This document shows, piece by piece, positions 41,508 through 51,029 of a stretch of 64,000 nucleotides of DNA. The stretch covers positions 62,001-126,000 of the forward strand of contig CAWFPR010000020.1 of the NCBI GenBank assembly GCA_963817635.1, written 5' to 3'. Under the pieces are notes generated by a model. The model made no database searches. It saw nothing but the letters and a program-made list of their open reading frames with translations, and was not told where the DNA came from. The first letter of the stretch is position 1; each line of letters starts with the position of its first letter. The position numbers and the translations under genes were made by a program. The stretch comes from CAWFPR01 sp963817635. GTDB taxonomy: Bacteria; Acidobacteriota; Vicinamibacteria; Vicinamibacterales; 2-12-FULL-66-21.

Positions 41508-42172
41508 GGCCGGTGGGCCCACGCCGCCAGCAACGCCCGGGTCCGCGGCGCACGCGAGCGGTTGGCCGACAGATCGCGCGCCAGACGGTCCACGTCCTGG
41601 GGCCGATCGACGTCGTAGTGCTCCGGCGCAAGCGCCACGGTCAGCCCAAGCGCATCAGCCCGCGCCCGGAGGGCGTCGGCGGCCGATTGCGTCCCCATGA
41701 CATCGGCCGCGAAGAGTCCGTCATGCGCGCACGTCGCCCCCACCAGGTAGTATCCGCCGTCGTCGCACGGTCCGATCACGACATCGCGGATCCGGAGATG
41801 AGCGAATGCCTCGCCGAGCGTGGCCGCTGACACGTGAGGCGCGTCGCCGCTGAGCGCGATGACTGCGTTGCGGGCCGGCGTACACAGACGCTCGAAGACG
41901 GACGTCAGCGCGGCCGCGAGCCCGGTCCCGCTCTGCGCGACAACCTCGACGCCAGCCGGAAGCCACGCCCGCACCGCCTCGGCATCGGCTGACGGGCACA
42001 CGGCCACCGTGCGAACGCCAAGCGCGCGCCCGGTCTCGAACGTGTCCTCGATGAACGCCCGGTACAGGCCGGTGATCTGGTCCGGCGCGAACGCCGGCGC
42101 GAGCCGCGTCTTCACGTGGCCGGCGCGCGGTGCCTTCGTCATCACGGCGAGGACGCGATCGTCGCGGGTCAC
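41465..42172 (-). CDS. TIGR04282/DUF2064-family glycosyltransferase
   Basis: 235 residues. VLAVMTKAPRAGHVKTRLAP (the family's K-P-R-x-G-x-VKTRL opening), Asp-containing SGDAPHVSAATLGEAF and VVIGPCDDGGYYLVG, then EHYDVDRPQDVDRLARDL. This nucleotide-diphospho-sugar transferase family is named for arsenosugar loci but is widespread elsewhere; no arsenic genes are seen here. The last ~30 residues have poor protein composition and overlap the next gene. Confidence 0.87.
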   Translation of the reverse strand: MTRDDRVLAVMTKAPRAGHVKTRLAPAFAPDQITGLYRAFIEDTFETGRALGVRTVAVCPSADAEAVRAWLPAGVEVVAQSGTGLAAALTSVFERLCTPARNAVIALSGDAPHVSAATLGEAFAHLRIRDVVIGPCDDGGYYLVGATCAHDGLFAADVMGTQSAADALRARADALGLTVALAPEHYDVDRPQDVDRLARDLSANRSRAPRTRALLAAWAHRPCGSITASSSSRVR

Positions 42173-42175
42173 TGG

Positions 42176-42871
42176 TCATCGTGCCGTCGGCCGTCCGTCG
42201 AGACGGTACTGGAAGATGCAGCCGAAGATCCGCCAGGCTGCCCCGAGCGATCCGCGGACGGTTCCGGTGATCTTCGACTGGCCGATGCGGCGGTGGTAGC
42301 TGACCGGGACTTCGGCGATACGTAGCCCCGCGAGCGCGCCGCGCAGGATCATCTCGACGGCCCAGCCGTAGCCCGCCTCGCGCAGCCGAAGCGCGCCGAG
42401 CGCGTCGGCGCGCACCGCGCGGAAGGGTCCGGGGTCGGAGATCTCCACGCCGTACAACACCCGGATCAAACCGGCGGCGACCCGGTTGCCCGCCACGGAG
42501 TGCCACGGCAGCGCGCCGGGTTCACGCCGGCCCGCCAGCCGCGAGCCGATGACGATGTCGGCACGGCCGGCGACGATGGGCTCGATGAGCATCGGCAGCT
42601 CCGCGGGACGATCGCTGTAGTCCCCATCCAGGAAGACGATGATGTCCGGATGATCGGCGTGCTCCAGCCCTGTCAGGCAGGCGCGCCCGTAACCGCGTCG
42701 CGGCTCGTTGAGGACGCGGGCGCCTCGCGCGGCGGCGATCGCCGCGGTGGCGTCGGAGGATTCCGCGTCAACCACGATGATCTCCGTCGCCGGCGGGCGC
42801 GGGATCTCGTCGAGCACGCGGCCGATCGCCTGCGCTTCATTGCGCGTGGGAATGACGACCGTGACGCGCAT
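42176..42871 (-). CDS. GT2 glycosyltransferase (dolichol-phosphate mannosyltransferase-like)
   Basis: 231 residues. GT-A fold: VTVVIPTRNEAQAIGRVLDE, IIVVDAESSDATAAIAAARG, metal site IIVFLDGDYSDRPAELP, IGSRLAGRREPGALPWHSVA and a late YHRRIGQSKITGTVRG. This order is that of DPM1-like enzymes that load sugars on polyprenol phosphate. Start overlaps the DoxX stop (TGATG), and a GT-C transferase lies downstream, so the three probably form a lipid-linked sugar pathway. Confidence 0.9.
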   Translation of the reverse strand: MRVTVVIPTRNEAQAIGRVLDEIPRPPATEIIVVDAESSDATAAIAAARGARVLNEPRRGYGRACLTGLEHADHPDIIVFLDGDYSDRPAELPMLIEPIVAGRADIVIGSRLAGRREPGALPWHSVAGNRVAAGLIRVLYGVEISDPGPFRAVRADALGALRLREAGYGWAVEMILRGALAGLRIAEVPVSYHRRIGQSKITGTVRGSLGAAWRIFGCIFQYRLDGRPTAR

Positions 42872-43350
42872 CACCAGAGCGGACTGTCCGGGTTCCCGTG
42901 AGCGAGCACGGAATCGAGGCCCCAATACCGGCCGGCGCGGCCGACCGACAGGGCAAAGGCGACCCAGGTCGGGACGAGCAGTTCCCAGATCCAGGCCGTG
43001 CCCCATTCCGACAGCCACAGGCTCGCGAGGAACAGCCCCGCGGCACATGCGGCCGGCCGCGTGAAGAGGCCGAGCGTGAGCAGGAGCCCGAAGGACGCCT
43101 CCGCGAGCGCCTGCAGCGGCGCGGCGATACGGGCGTGATCGGCCGCGGCGGCCATCACAAGCTTCCACACGTGCGGTGCGTGTCCCTGATCGATGTAGCT
43201 TCGGATCAGATGCGCATACCCGTCCGGGGTGTACAACCCCTTGCCGTAGTTCTCGAAAAACACCGAGAGGAACATTACACCCAGGCAGAGGCGCGCGAGT
43301 GCGAGGCCTGCCCGGGCGGCGGAATCGGATCGCAGATCAGCATGCATCAT
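42871..43350 (-). CDS. DoxX-family membrane protein
   Basis: 159 residues from ATG 43350. Four membrane helices in the DoxX/DoxD layout: LALARLCLGVMFLSVFFENY, APLQALAEASFGLLLTLGLF, ACAAGLFLASLWLSEWGTA, LLVPTWVAFALSVGRAGRYW. The FFENYGKGLYTP loop after helix 1 is typical. Function in this context unknown. Next gene overlaps by one base. Confidence 0.82.
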   Translation of the reverse strand: MMHADLRSDSAARAGLALARLCLGVMFLSVFFENYGKGLYTPDGYAHLIRSYIDQGHAPHVWKLVMAAAADHARIAAPLQALAEASFGLLLTLGLFTRPAACAAGLFLASLWLSEWGTAWIWELLVPTWVAFALSVGRAGRYWGLDSVLAHGNPDSPLW

Positions 43351-43455
43351 GACTCTCTTCGCAGTAATGGCGCTCACCCGGACAATGGCGCACCCGCCGT
43401 CGCCGGCTCCCATGCTCCTGGGATTATGGCGCCGCCGGCCGCCATGGCGCCGGAG

Positions 43456-44488
43456 TCAGTCGCGCGCGACGACGATGGTCGTGCAGGCGCTCTCGCTCTT
43501 CGGCAGTTCCCGAGCGGCCGCCATTCGGACCTCGAGCTTCTGCTCCTCGCCGCGAACGATCGGGCAGTACGGATCGGGAGCGTCGATGGCTCCGCGCAGG
43601 CCGCGGCGACCCGCGCAGCCGCCCCGGCACGTCGGCTTGAAGGCGCACTCGCGACAGGCCTCCGGGAGCGTGCGCGCGTGCTCGAAGGCCGCCGTGTCCA
43701 CAATGCGCGCGCCTCCGGCGAGCAGCGCCGACAGGGGCTCGCCGTCGCCTGGCCAGTAGACGCACGGCTGCGTCGTACCGCGGGGCGTCACGCGCACGGT
43801 CCGCACGCCGCAGCCGCCGGTTCGCGGAGGCAACCCGGCCATCGCGCGGACGAGCGGTTCCCCGATCGCCACCACGTCGGTTGCCGCGAAGAGGGCGCGG
43901 AAGCCGTCCCAGGTACTCGCGGTAGGTCAGCGCGAACCGATCGGATTGCACCGCCTGGTATACGTTCACCCGCAGCAGGGCGCCGTGCCGTCCGGCGACG
44001 CGCGCCACCTCGGCGAGGCGCGCATAGTTCGCCTTCATCATCACGGCAATGAAGGTGACGGGAATGCCGAGGCGAACCGCGCGCGCGGCCTGCTCGTGCA
44101 CGAGCGCCCAGTTGCCGGCACCGCGCTCGGCGTCCTGCTCCTCCCGGGTCGGATAGTCGAGCGAGAACTCCACATCGGCGAACGCGCGCAGTTCATCGTC
44201 GTCCAGGACGGCGGCGCTGTGGCCGTTCGTGGTGATGGTGAGCTTGACCGGCCGCGTTCGCAGGTCGGCCAGGATTTCGTGGAACTGCGGGTGCATGCCG
44301 TTTTCGCCCGTGCCGAGATTGACCGAGCGGACGGGCAGCGCAGAGACGACCGCGCGCACCTGTTCGGGGCTGAGCCGATCGACCCGCGATGGATCGCGGT
44401 AGCAGAACGCGCACGAGAGGTTGCACTCGCTGGTCAGGCCCAGACCGATCGCGAACCCGTCGGCGGGCGCAGGCGGACGCGCCGTCAT
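43456..44488 (-). CDS. radical SAM/SPASM protein, frame broken once
   Basis: From ATG 44488 (ATGA overlap with the methyltransferase stop): SAM-binding CNLSCAFCYRDPSR (C-x3-C-x2-C), GTGENGMHPQFHEILADL, TITTNGHSAAVLDDDELRAF, and a barrel continuing to RFALTYREYLG. At ~43905 the frame shifts; the other frame supplies a Cys-rich C-terminal SPASM-like region (CGVRTVRVTPRG, CVYWPGDGE, CRECAFKPTCRGGCAG) and ends at 43456. A single-base correction gives ~344 residues. Such proteins modify peptides, sugars or lipids; the substrate is unknown, but glycan neighbours suggest an envelope component. Confidence 0.82.
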
Positions 44489-45285
44489 CGTGGCGTCCCC
44501 GTCGCATCGACGGGCCGTCGCGCAATGAGGTGCAGGTAACGGGCCACGGCGACGAACTCCGGGCGCGCGCCGAGCGTGGACTCCAGCTCGAAGACGCGCG
44601 CGGCGTCGGCCTCCTCGAGCCGCTCCGGCTCGATGTAGTCGGCAATCACTCGGACGCCACGTTGCTCGACCACCTCGAGGCTCGCGGCGCCAATCGCGCC
44701 GTGCAGATCCGATGGAGCGAAGATACGCACGGTTCCACCGTACAGGCCTTCGCGCACGGAGTCGAGAGAGAGTGTAGCCGCGGCACGCGTCCAGTCTCGC
44801 GAGACGAGGGCCGCCTTCAGCACCTCCCCCGCCCGGTTGCGCACGAGCAGCGAGCACAAGCCGCCGGGCCGCAGCAGCCGCGCGATGTCGCGCACGGCCC
44901 GCGGCGGATCGGACAGGTACTCCAGCACGTTGTGGCAGACCACCACGTCGAACGAGGCTGGATCATACAGGTGGGTCAGGCGGTCGGCGGCCGCGTGCTG
45001 GAACGTCATCCGCGCGGCAACGCCGCGGGCCGTTGCGGCCTCGCGCGCGAGCGCGAGCATCCCTTCGGAGGCGTCGAGCACGACCACGTCGAACCCGATC
45101 TCCGCGAGGCGCGCGGCGGTGACGCCCGTGCCACCGCCGACGTCGAGCGCGCGCCGTCCCGACGAACCGGCCGGGAGCCACGCCCGGAGGCCCTGCCAGG
45201 CGAGGTTTGTTCGCAGTCGTCCGCCGGCCGTCTCCAGGTAGGCCGCGTACTTGTCGGCGTCGTCGAAGCGCGACGTCTCCGGCAT
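44485..45285 (-). CDS. class I SAM-dependent methyltransferase
   Basis: 266 residues. Motif I ALDVGGGTGVTAARLAEIG, acidic motif II VVVLDASEGMLALAREAA, motif IV SFDVVVCHNVLEYLSDPPRA, motif post-IV LLRPGGLCSLLV. The arrangement, and the opening RFDDADKYAAYLE, resemble CmoM-type tRNA uridine methyltransferases, but assignment to a small-molecule or tRNA substrate is not secure. Overlaps the radical SAM gene by ATGA. Confidence 0.88.
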   Translation of the reverse strand: MPETSRFDDADKYAAYLETAGGRLRTNLAWQGLRAWLPAGSSGRRALDVGGGTGVTAARLAEIGFDVVVLDASEGMLALAREAATARGVAARMTFQHAAADRLTHLYDPASFDVVVCHNVLEYLSDPPRAVRDIARLLRPGGLCSLLVRNRAGEVLKAALVSRDWTRAAATLSLDSVREGLYGGTVRIFAPSDLHGAIGAASLEVVEQRGVRVIADYIEPERLEEADAARVFELESTLGARPEFVAVARYLHLIARRPVDATGTPR

Positions 45286-45343
45286 CCGCCGCCTAGGTTA
45301 CCTCCCGGCCCGGGAATTGAGAAGCGGCGGCCCCTGAGCCCTG

Positions 45344-47042
45344 CTACCTGAGCCCTGAGCCTTTCTTTATTCCGCTCGAGATCACGAACATGCGGCCCGA
45401 GTGATTGCCCGCGATGCCGCTCCAGGCCGACGTGATCAGGAGATCGATCGTCCCGTCTCCGTCCACGTCGCCGATGCCGACCGCGTCGAAGCCGAACGTG
45501 TCGCCGGGGATGCGGCAGGTGTAGGTGCGCAGGAGCTTCCCGTCCTTTCCGGAATACAGGTAGGCGCGTCCGGCGGACGCGGCGGCGGCCGAGGTACTGC
45601 CAGGAGCCGATGATCAGGTCCGGCACGCCGTCGCCGTCGGCGTCGCCCATCCGGGACGCGCCGATGCCGAAGCCTTCGCCCGGCGTCTCGCCGGTGAGGG
45701 TCAGCAGGTTCCTGCCGTCCTTGCCCGAATACACGTAGGCGCGACCGGTCGAGGGTCCCTTTGCGGCATTCGGAAAGTCGGTCGTGTAGACATCGGGCAC
45801 ACCGTCGCGGTCGAAGTCTCCCGGCACCGACATGAACATGGCGCCGAAGGCCGCACCGGTGTCGTCGGAATCGACGGTGAAGGCTGGCTTCTGCGTGAGG
45901 CTGTCATAGACGTAGAAGCGGCCGGTCGTATGCGCGCCTCCGCCCGGCGCCCCGACCAGCAGGAACTTGTGCCTGCCGTCGGCGTAGCCGGAGACGGCGG
46001 CGCCGAACTGGTCGTTGGCACGCTCGCCGGTCAGGGTCAGCAGCAGTTTGCCATCGGCGCCGGAGTAGACGTACGCGCGCCCGGCGCCCTTGCCGTTCGC
46101 GGCGTTCGCCGGCGCGCCGACGATGACGTCGGCGGCGCCGTCGCCGTTGAAATCGCCGACGCCGGCGACGTGACGGCCGAAGCCGTCGCTCAGCGCTTCA
46201 GCCTTGAACATCTGGAGCACGGAGCCGTCCTTGCCGGAATAGATGCCGGCGTACCCGCCGCCGGGCGCGCTCGCGATCACGTCGGGAATGCCGTCCTTGT
46301 TCGCGTCGCCGGCGGCTTCGACGCCGATGCCGAGCGTGTCGCCCGGCTTGCCGTCCACCTTCCACAACAGCTTTCCTGATTTCGTCGAGTAGACGTAGAC
46401 GCGACCGGCCGGCGCGCCGCCGCCGATCACCTTCGTCGGGGCGGACGTGACGATGTCGTGGACGCCGTCCTTGTCGACGTCGCCGATGTCGCGCGCGATC
46501 CAGCCGAACTGATCGCCGATCGCCTCGCCGTCCCACTCGCGGATGATTCTGGTGTCTTCGACGAACGGATTGGCGAAATCGGCGGGCTTGGGCAGCAGCG
46601 CGGCGAAGCGCGGATCGCTCTTCAACGCCGCGACGTCGGAATCCACCTGAATTTGCGTCATGTCCATCTTGCCGGTGGCCTTGGCCTTGCCGAGCCATTC
46701 GAAGGCGCGATCGGCGTCGCCCTTGAGGGCGTATACCGTGCCGATGTTGTAGGTGACGGCCGGCGCGACCGGCTGCAGGGTCAGAAACTTCTGGTACGCC
46801 GCGAGGGCGCGATCGAGTTCCTTGTTCTGCTGAAGGGCGATGCCGTACATGCGCCACGCGCGCGCGTTGGCTGGCTCGCTCGAGGTGATCTGCTCGAGGA
46901 TTTTCACGGCGCCGGCGAAGTCGCTGGCGCGCAGCTTCGCCGCGGCGTCATTGAGCGACGGCTGCTGGGCTGCCGACAGGGCACACCCGGCGAGTACCAG
47001 AACGGCCATCGTGTGGCGGAACGTCCGGATATCGATCGTCAT
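45344..47042 (-). CDS. exported TPR plus FG-GAP (integrin-alpha-like) repeat protein, frame broken once
   Basis: ATG 47042 is chosen because a TAGAAT box (47050-47055) overlaps the upstream ATG 47051. Signal peptide (MAVLVLAGCALSAAQ), TPR-like helices (DFAGAVKILEQITSSEPANA, ALAAYQKFLTLQPVAPAVTY), then at least six FG-GAP blades with Asp-rich loops (DVDKDGVHDIVTSAP, DANKDGIPDVIASAP, DFNGDGAADVIVGAP, DFDRDGVPDVYTT, DADGDGVPDLIIGS). At ~45590 one extra G breaks the frame; corrected, a last blade (DVDGDGTIDLLITSAW) ends at 45344. Extracellular beta-propeller, ligand unknown. Confidence 0.82.
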
Positions 47043-47049
47043 GCCGCGC

Positions 47050-47055
47050 ATTCTA
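47050..47055 (-). promoter_or_regulatory. -10 element of the TPR/FG-GAP gene
   Basis: TAGAAT on the minus strand, 7 nt before ATG 47042. Leaderless layout; no clear -35. Confidence 0.35.
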
Positions 47056-47277
47056 GCGGCGCCCGTCCACCCCGCCTACGCGCAAGTGACGGACGCGCAC
47101 GCGCGAGGACCAAGCGCGGTTCGCAGGGGACGGGCGACAGGGCGGCCGGCTGAAACCGTCGTTTTCAGGCCTGAAACTGGCGTGTTCAACGACCACCCCT
47201 GGTGACGAACGCCGCATCTCTCACGCCTGGCGATCGCCCGTTGAGGTCCGGGTTAGCTCTCAGAGGGTTCCCCCCCC

Positions 47278-47492
47278 AGCAGCTTCACCCCAGCTTCAAC
47301 CCGGCTCCGACCCAGCTTCACCCCAGCTTCGACGGAGCTTCACCCCAGCTTCAACCCAGCTCCGACCAGCTTCCCCAGCTTCGACGGAGCTTCACCCCAG
47401 CTTCAACCCAGCTCCGACCCAGCTTCACCCAGCTCCGACCCAGCTTCAACCCAGCTTCGACCCAGCTTCGACCCAGCTTCGACCCAGCTTCG
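47278..47492 (+). repeat. 11-bp tandem repeat array, left (AGCTTCRACCC type)
   Basis: About 19 units of AGCTTC(A/G)ACCC and AGCTCCGACCC variants, with a few 10- or 12-bp units. Located upstream of the cupin gene. The units are the reverse complement of those in the array at 48017-48293. Confidence 0.85.
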
Positions 47493-47519
47493 GCGCGTCA
47501 GGTCTGAATTGGTGGGTTG

Positions 47520-47525
47520 TACACT
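47520..47525 (+). promoter_or_regulatory. -10 element of the array-flanked cupin gene
   Basis: TACACT, 6 nt before ATG 47532; no ribosome site. Leaderless layout. Confidence 0.4.
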
Positions 47526-47531
47526 CCGCAC

Positions 47532-47888
47532 ATGGACGTCATCAATCTCGAAGAGAAGTTCCGCGCCGTCACGGCGTACTGGCAGCCGAAGATTGTCGGT
47601 GCTGTCAACGACTTCCACGTGAAGATCGCCAAGATCCAGGGGGAGTTCGTCTTTCACCATCACGAGACCGAGGACGAGCTGTTCCTCGTGCTCAAGGGGC
47701 GGCTGCTGATGAAGTTCACCCACCGCGAGCTCTGGATCGAGCAGGGTGAGTGCCTGATCGTTCCGCACGGCGTCGAGCACTGCCCCGTCGCGCCCGAAGA
47801 GGTACACATCCTGCTGCTCGAGCCGGCGACGACGCTGAACACCGGCACGGTCCAGAACGAGCGTACCGTCGACGCGGAGTGGATTTAA
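47532..47888 (+). CDS. cupin-domain protein between inverted repeat arrays
   Basis: 118 residues. IVGAVNDFHVKIAKIQGEFV, metal-binding FHHHETEDELFLVLKGRLLM (His-rich motif 1 with Glu) and motif 2 EQGECLIVPHGVEHCPVAPE with His. This family, often called mannose-6-phosphate isomerase-like cupin, has no fixed function. Remarkable only for its setting: a minisatellite on each side in opposite orientation, and a leaderless-type promoter directly after the left array. Confidence 0.88.
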   Translation: MDVINLEEKFRAVTAYWQPKIVGAVNDFHVKIAKIQGEFVFHHHETEDELFLVLKGRLLMKFTHRELWIEQGECLIVPHGVEHCPVAPEEVHILLLEPATTLNTGTVQNERTVDAEWI

Positions 47889-48016
47889 GGGTCCGTCCGG
47901 AAATCCGCCGGGACCAGGGTGGCGTAGTCCCGGTGACTTCGGATTCGTTGCCCGGCAGGTTGCGCCGCGATCGGCGGCACGAGACTGTTCCCCCGGCCTG
48001 GACGGGGTTGACGCTC
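47889..48016. other. gap holding a short dispersed repeat
   Basis: Begins GGGTCCGTCCGGAAA, nearly the same as GGGCCCGTCCGGAAA at the very end of the window (63986-64000), in both cases shortly after a stop codon. Nothing else recognised. Confidence 0.4.
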
Positions 48017-48293
48017 GGGTCGAAGCTGGGTTGAAGCCGGGTCGAAGCCGGGTCGAAGCCGGGTCGAAGCCGGGTCGAAGCCGGGTCGAAGCTGGGTCGA
48101 AGCTGGGTCGAAGCTGGGTCGAAGCTGGGTTGAAGCTGGGTTGAAGCTGGGTTGAAGCTGGGTTGAAGCTGGGTTGAAGCTTGGTCGAAGCTGCGTCGAA
48201 GCTGGGTCGGAGCTCTGGGTTGAAGCCGGGTCGAAGCTGGGTTGAAGCCGGGTCGAAGCCGGGGTGAAGCTGGGTCGAAGCTGGGGTGAAGCT
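48017..48293 (+). repeat. 11-bp tandem repeat array, right (GGGTYGAAGCY type)
   Basis: About 25 units of GGGT(C/T)GAAGC(T/C), very regular. It is the reverse complement of the left array at 47278-47492, so the cupin gene lies between long inverted repeats. It ends 19 bp before the phosphatase stop codon. Confidence 0.9.
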
Positions 48294-48312
48294 CCCGCGC
48301 GCGGGGCGCCGA

Positions 48313-49897
48313 TCAGGCGCGGGGAAGTTCGACCGTATAGAGGATCTTCCCGGACAGGTCGTGCAGCTTGACCGTCATGGCCAGCGTGCGCGCGTCGACG
48401 GTCAGCGTCCCGAAGAACTGAAGGCCCTCGCTCGGCGGACGGTTCGGCTTCGTCGCCGCGGTCGTCCCGGTGAACTTCACGTCCGGCCCGAACGTCCGGT
48501 CCAGCTCGTTCGGCGGGAACGTGCCGGCGTTGAGCGGGCCGGCGACGAACTCCCAGAACGGATCGAACTCGGTGAAGACCGCGCGCGACGGATCGTAGCG
48601 GTGCGCGGCGCAGTAGTGCACGTCGGCGGTCACCCACACGACGTTGCGGATGCGCCGATCGCGGATGAACGTCAGCAGGCTCGCGACCTCGAGCTCGCGG
48701 CCGAGCGGCGGGCCCTCGTCGGCGTTGGCGAACGCCTCGTAGTACGACGGCGGGTCCCGGACGACCAGGCCGATGGGCAGGTCGCTGGCGATCACCTTCC
48801 ACGTGGCCCGGCTCGCGGCGAGGTTGCGCTTCAGCGACGCGAGCTGGGCGGCGCCGAACAGCGCCGACGACTCGTCGAGCACTCTCTGGCGGTTCGCCGA
48901 ATTCGGCCCCCGATAGCTGCGCAGATCCAGCGCGAAAATCTCGACGTGCGGGCCGTAGGTCAGGTTGCGGTAGACGCGGTCCGGATTGTCCGGATTGAGC
49001 GGCAGCGGATTGTACTCGGCAAACGCCCGCCGCGCGCGCGCCGCGAGGAGCGCCATGCTCTTCTCGTGGTACCGCGCGTCGCGATCGAGGCTGCGCTCCC
49101 AGGTACCAGTTGTCGCGCACCTCGTGGTCGTCCCACATGACGACCTGCGGCACTTCGGCGTTGAATCGCCGCATGTGGTCGTCGAGCAGGTTGTACTGGT
49201 AGTTCCCGCGGAAGTCGTCGATCGTCTCGGCCGCGTGCGACTTGGCCGGCGTCACGATGTTCTTCCACACCGTCCCGTCGTCCAGCGGCACTTCGGCGGC
49301 GAGCGGCTGGTCGGCGTAGATGGTGTCGCCGGCGTTGATGAACACGTCCGGCTGCGCGGCGCGCATCGTCTCGTAGAGGCGAAGACCGCCCCACTCGGGA
49401 TTGATGCCCCAGCCCTGGCCGACGGTGTCGGCCGACCAGGCGATGGTGACATTGCGCGAAGCGTCGCCGGGCGTCTGGAAGCTGCCCGCGGCCGGCAGGC
49501 TCCACCGGCGGATGTCAGCGAGATCCTGGAAGAGCACGCGGTAGAAGATCCGCTGGCCCGGCGGCAGGTCCGTCAGGGCCACGCGGGCAGTGAAATCGGA
49601 TGTATCGAGCGCGGCCGGCCCCTCGACGCGCAGGGGATGGGCGAATCGATCGGAGGTGTCGTACTCGACGAACATGCGGGCCGCGCGATCGGCGCGGCTC
49701 CAGATGACGGCACGCCCGCCGGTCACATCGCCCGCGGCGACGCCCTGCGGAATCGCGGGACGCGACGATTCCTGGACGACGAGCGCCGGCGCCCGGCCGA
49801 AACCGGCGGCCCGGACGGACGGCACCAGGCATGATGCGGCCCCGAGCGCGAGCGAACGCCGGAAGAACGCCCGGCGATCGATCCGCACCGGGGCCAT
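48313..49897 (-). CDS. phoD: PhoD-like alkaline phosphatase, Tat-exported, frame broken once
   Basis: From ATG 49897: Tat signal RIDRRAFFRRSLALGAAS, N-terminal beta domain (GDVTGGRAVIWSRADRAARM), then metal-site motifs IAWSADTVGQGWG, DVFINAGDTIYADQP, QVVMWDDHEVRDNWY. The frame breaks at ~49100; the other frame continues LLAARARRAFAEYNPLPLNP, IFALDLRSYRG and VVWVTADVHYCAAHRYDPSR to a stop at 48313. Corrected length ~528, normal for PhoD. Releases phosphate from phosphodiesters or monoesters outside the cytoplasmic membrane. Confidence 0.9.
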
Positions 49898-49899
49898 GC

Positions 49900-51009
49900 T
49901 TATTTGATCCTCGCCGGAACCGTTCCCAGTTCCTTCGCCGACGGCACGCCCGCCAGGGTCTCGGCCTTTGACACGGCGCGCACGATCGCTTCCGCCATCG
50001 CGTCGGCGGCCAGCGCTCCGACGATCGTGACGTTCGCCTGGCCGGTCCAGCGGCCGGTGGCGAGCGCGAACACGGTATCGCCGTCGCCCATCGTGTGCGA
50101 CGGGGTGATGGCTCGCGCGAAGCCGTCGTCGGCCATCAGGGCGACGCGGTTCATTTCGGTCTTCGTGAGCTTCGCGTTGGTGGCGACGACGCCGATCGTC
50201 GTGTTCTCGCCCGCCCGCGGCGCGGCGCGCCGTCCGAAATCCCCGGAGCGGAGCAGCTTGCGCACGTCGGCGAGCCCCTTGCCGTCCTCGGTGCGCACGC
50301 CGGCCACGACCTTCCCCGTCTCCGGATCGATGATGTCGCCGACGGCGTTCACCGCGACGATGGCGGCGACAATCAGGCCGTTCGGCAGCGTGATGGCGAA
50401 GCTGCCGAGCCCTCCCTTCATGGAGTGCCCGCCCATCTTCCCGACTGTCGCCCCGGTGCCGGCGCCGACATTGCCTTCGGCCACGGGCGCGTAGCTGGCG
50501 GCTTCTGCGGCCTTGTATCCGCACTCCGCCGTGGGGCGGACCTTCGGGTTGCCGCCGAAGCCGAGGTCGAACAGGATGGCGGACGGCACGATCGGGACGA
50601 CGCCCGATGCCCCGACGGGCCAGCCCATCTTGTGCTCCTCGAGCCACCGCACGGTGCCGGTCGCCGCGTCGAGCCCGTAGGCGCTGCCGCCGGAGAGCAC
50701 GATCGCGTTGACGCGGTCGACCATGTTGAGGGGATCGAGGAGATCGGTCTCGCGCGTGCCGGGCGCGCCGCCCCGCTGCGACACGCCGCCGGCGACGCCG
50801 TCGCCGTCTACGAGGATGACGGTGCAGCCGGTGGGACGCTCACTGAGCGTGATCTGCCCGACCTTGATGCCCTGCACCTCGGTGAGGCCGCGGCCGCCGG
50901 TCGGCGCCAGCGGCGCGGGCGCGGCGCCCTGGGTGGCGGGGGCCTGCGCCCCCGCCGTGATTCCGATCGCCGAGGCGGCGGCCAGAGAGAGAAGCCATGG
51001 TGTTTTCAT
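49900..51009 (-). CDS. P1/S58-family (DmpA-like) peptidase, exported
   Basis: 369 residues from ATG 51009, with AGGTGG just upstream and a signal peptide (LLSLAAASAIGITAGAQAP). LTEVQGIKVGQITLSERPTG, CTVILVDGDGVAGGVSQRGG, IVLSGGSAYGLDAATGTVRW, then the autocleavage/nucleophile region ENTTIGVVATNAKLTKTEMN and a late GDGDTVFALATG. N-terminal nucleophile aminopeptidase fold that self-processes before Thr. As printed, the frame is continuous with the TonB receptor upstream, but this is best explained by a one-base insertion in that gene's end. Confidence 0.92.
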   Translation of the reverse strand: MKTPWLLSLAAASAIGITAGAQAPATQGAAPAPLAPTGGRGLTEVQGIKVGQITLSERPTGCTVILVDGDGVAGGVSQRGGAPGTRETDLLDPLNMVDRVNAIVLSGGSAYGLDAATGTVRWLEEHKMGWPVGASGVVPIVPSAILFDLGFGGNPKVRPTAECGYKAAEAASYAPVAEGNVGAGTGATVGKMGGHSMKGGLGSFAITLPNGLIVAAIVAVNAVGDIIDPETGKVVAGVRTEDGKGLADVRKLLRSGDFGRRAAPRAGENTTIGVVATNAKLTKTEMNRVALMADDGFARAITPSHTMGDGDTVFALATGRWTGQANVTIVGALAADAMAEAIVRAVSKAETLAGVPSAKELGTVPARIK

Positions 51010-51029
51010 GCGATCCACCTGCCAGGCGC

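Noticed and set aside
41465..44488. Arsenosugar biosynthesis locus
   Set aside because: TIGR04282 and a radical SAM gene occur, but the SAM protein has a SPASM-type C-terminus and there is no ArsM or other arsenic gene.
47278..48293. Possible CRISPR arrays from the regular repeats
   Set aside because: The 11-bp units are directly adjacent with no spacers and there are no cas genes; they are minisatellites.
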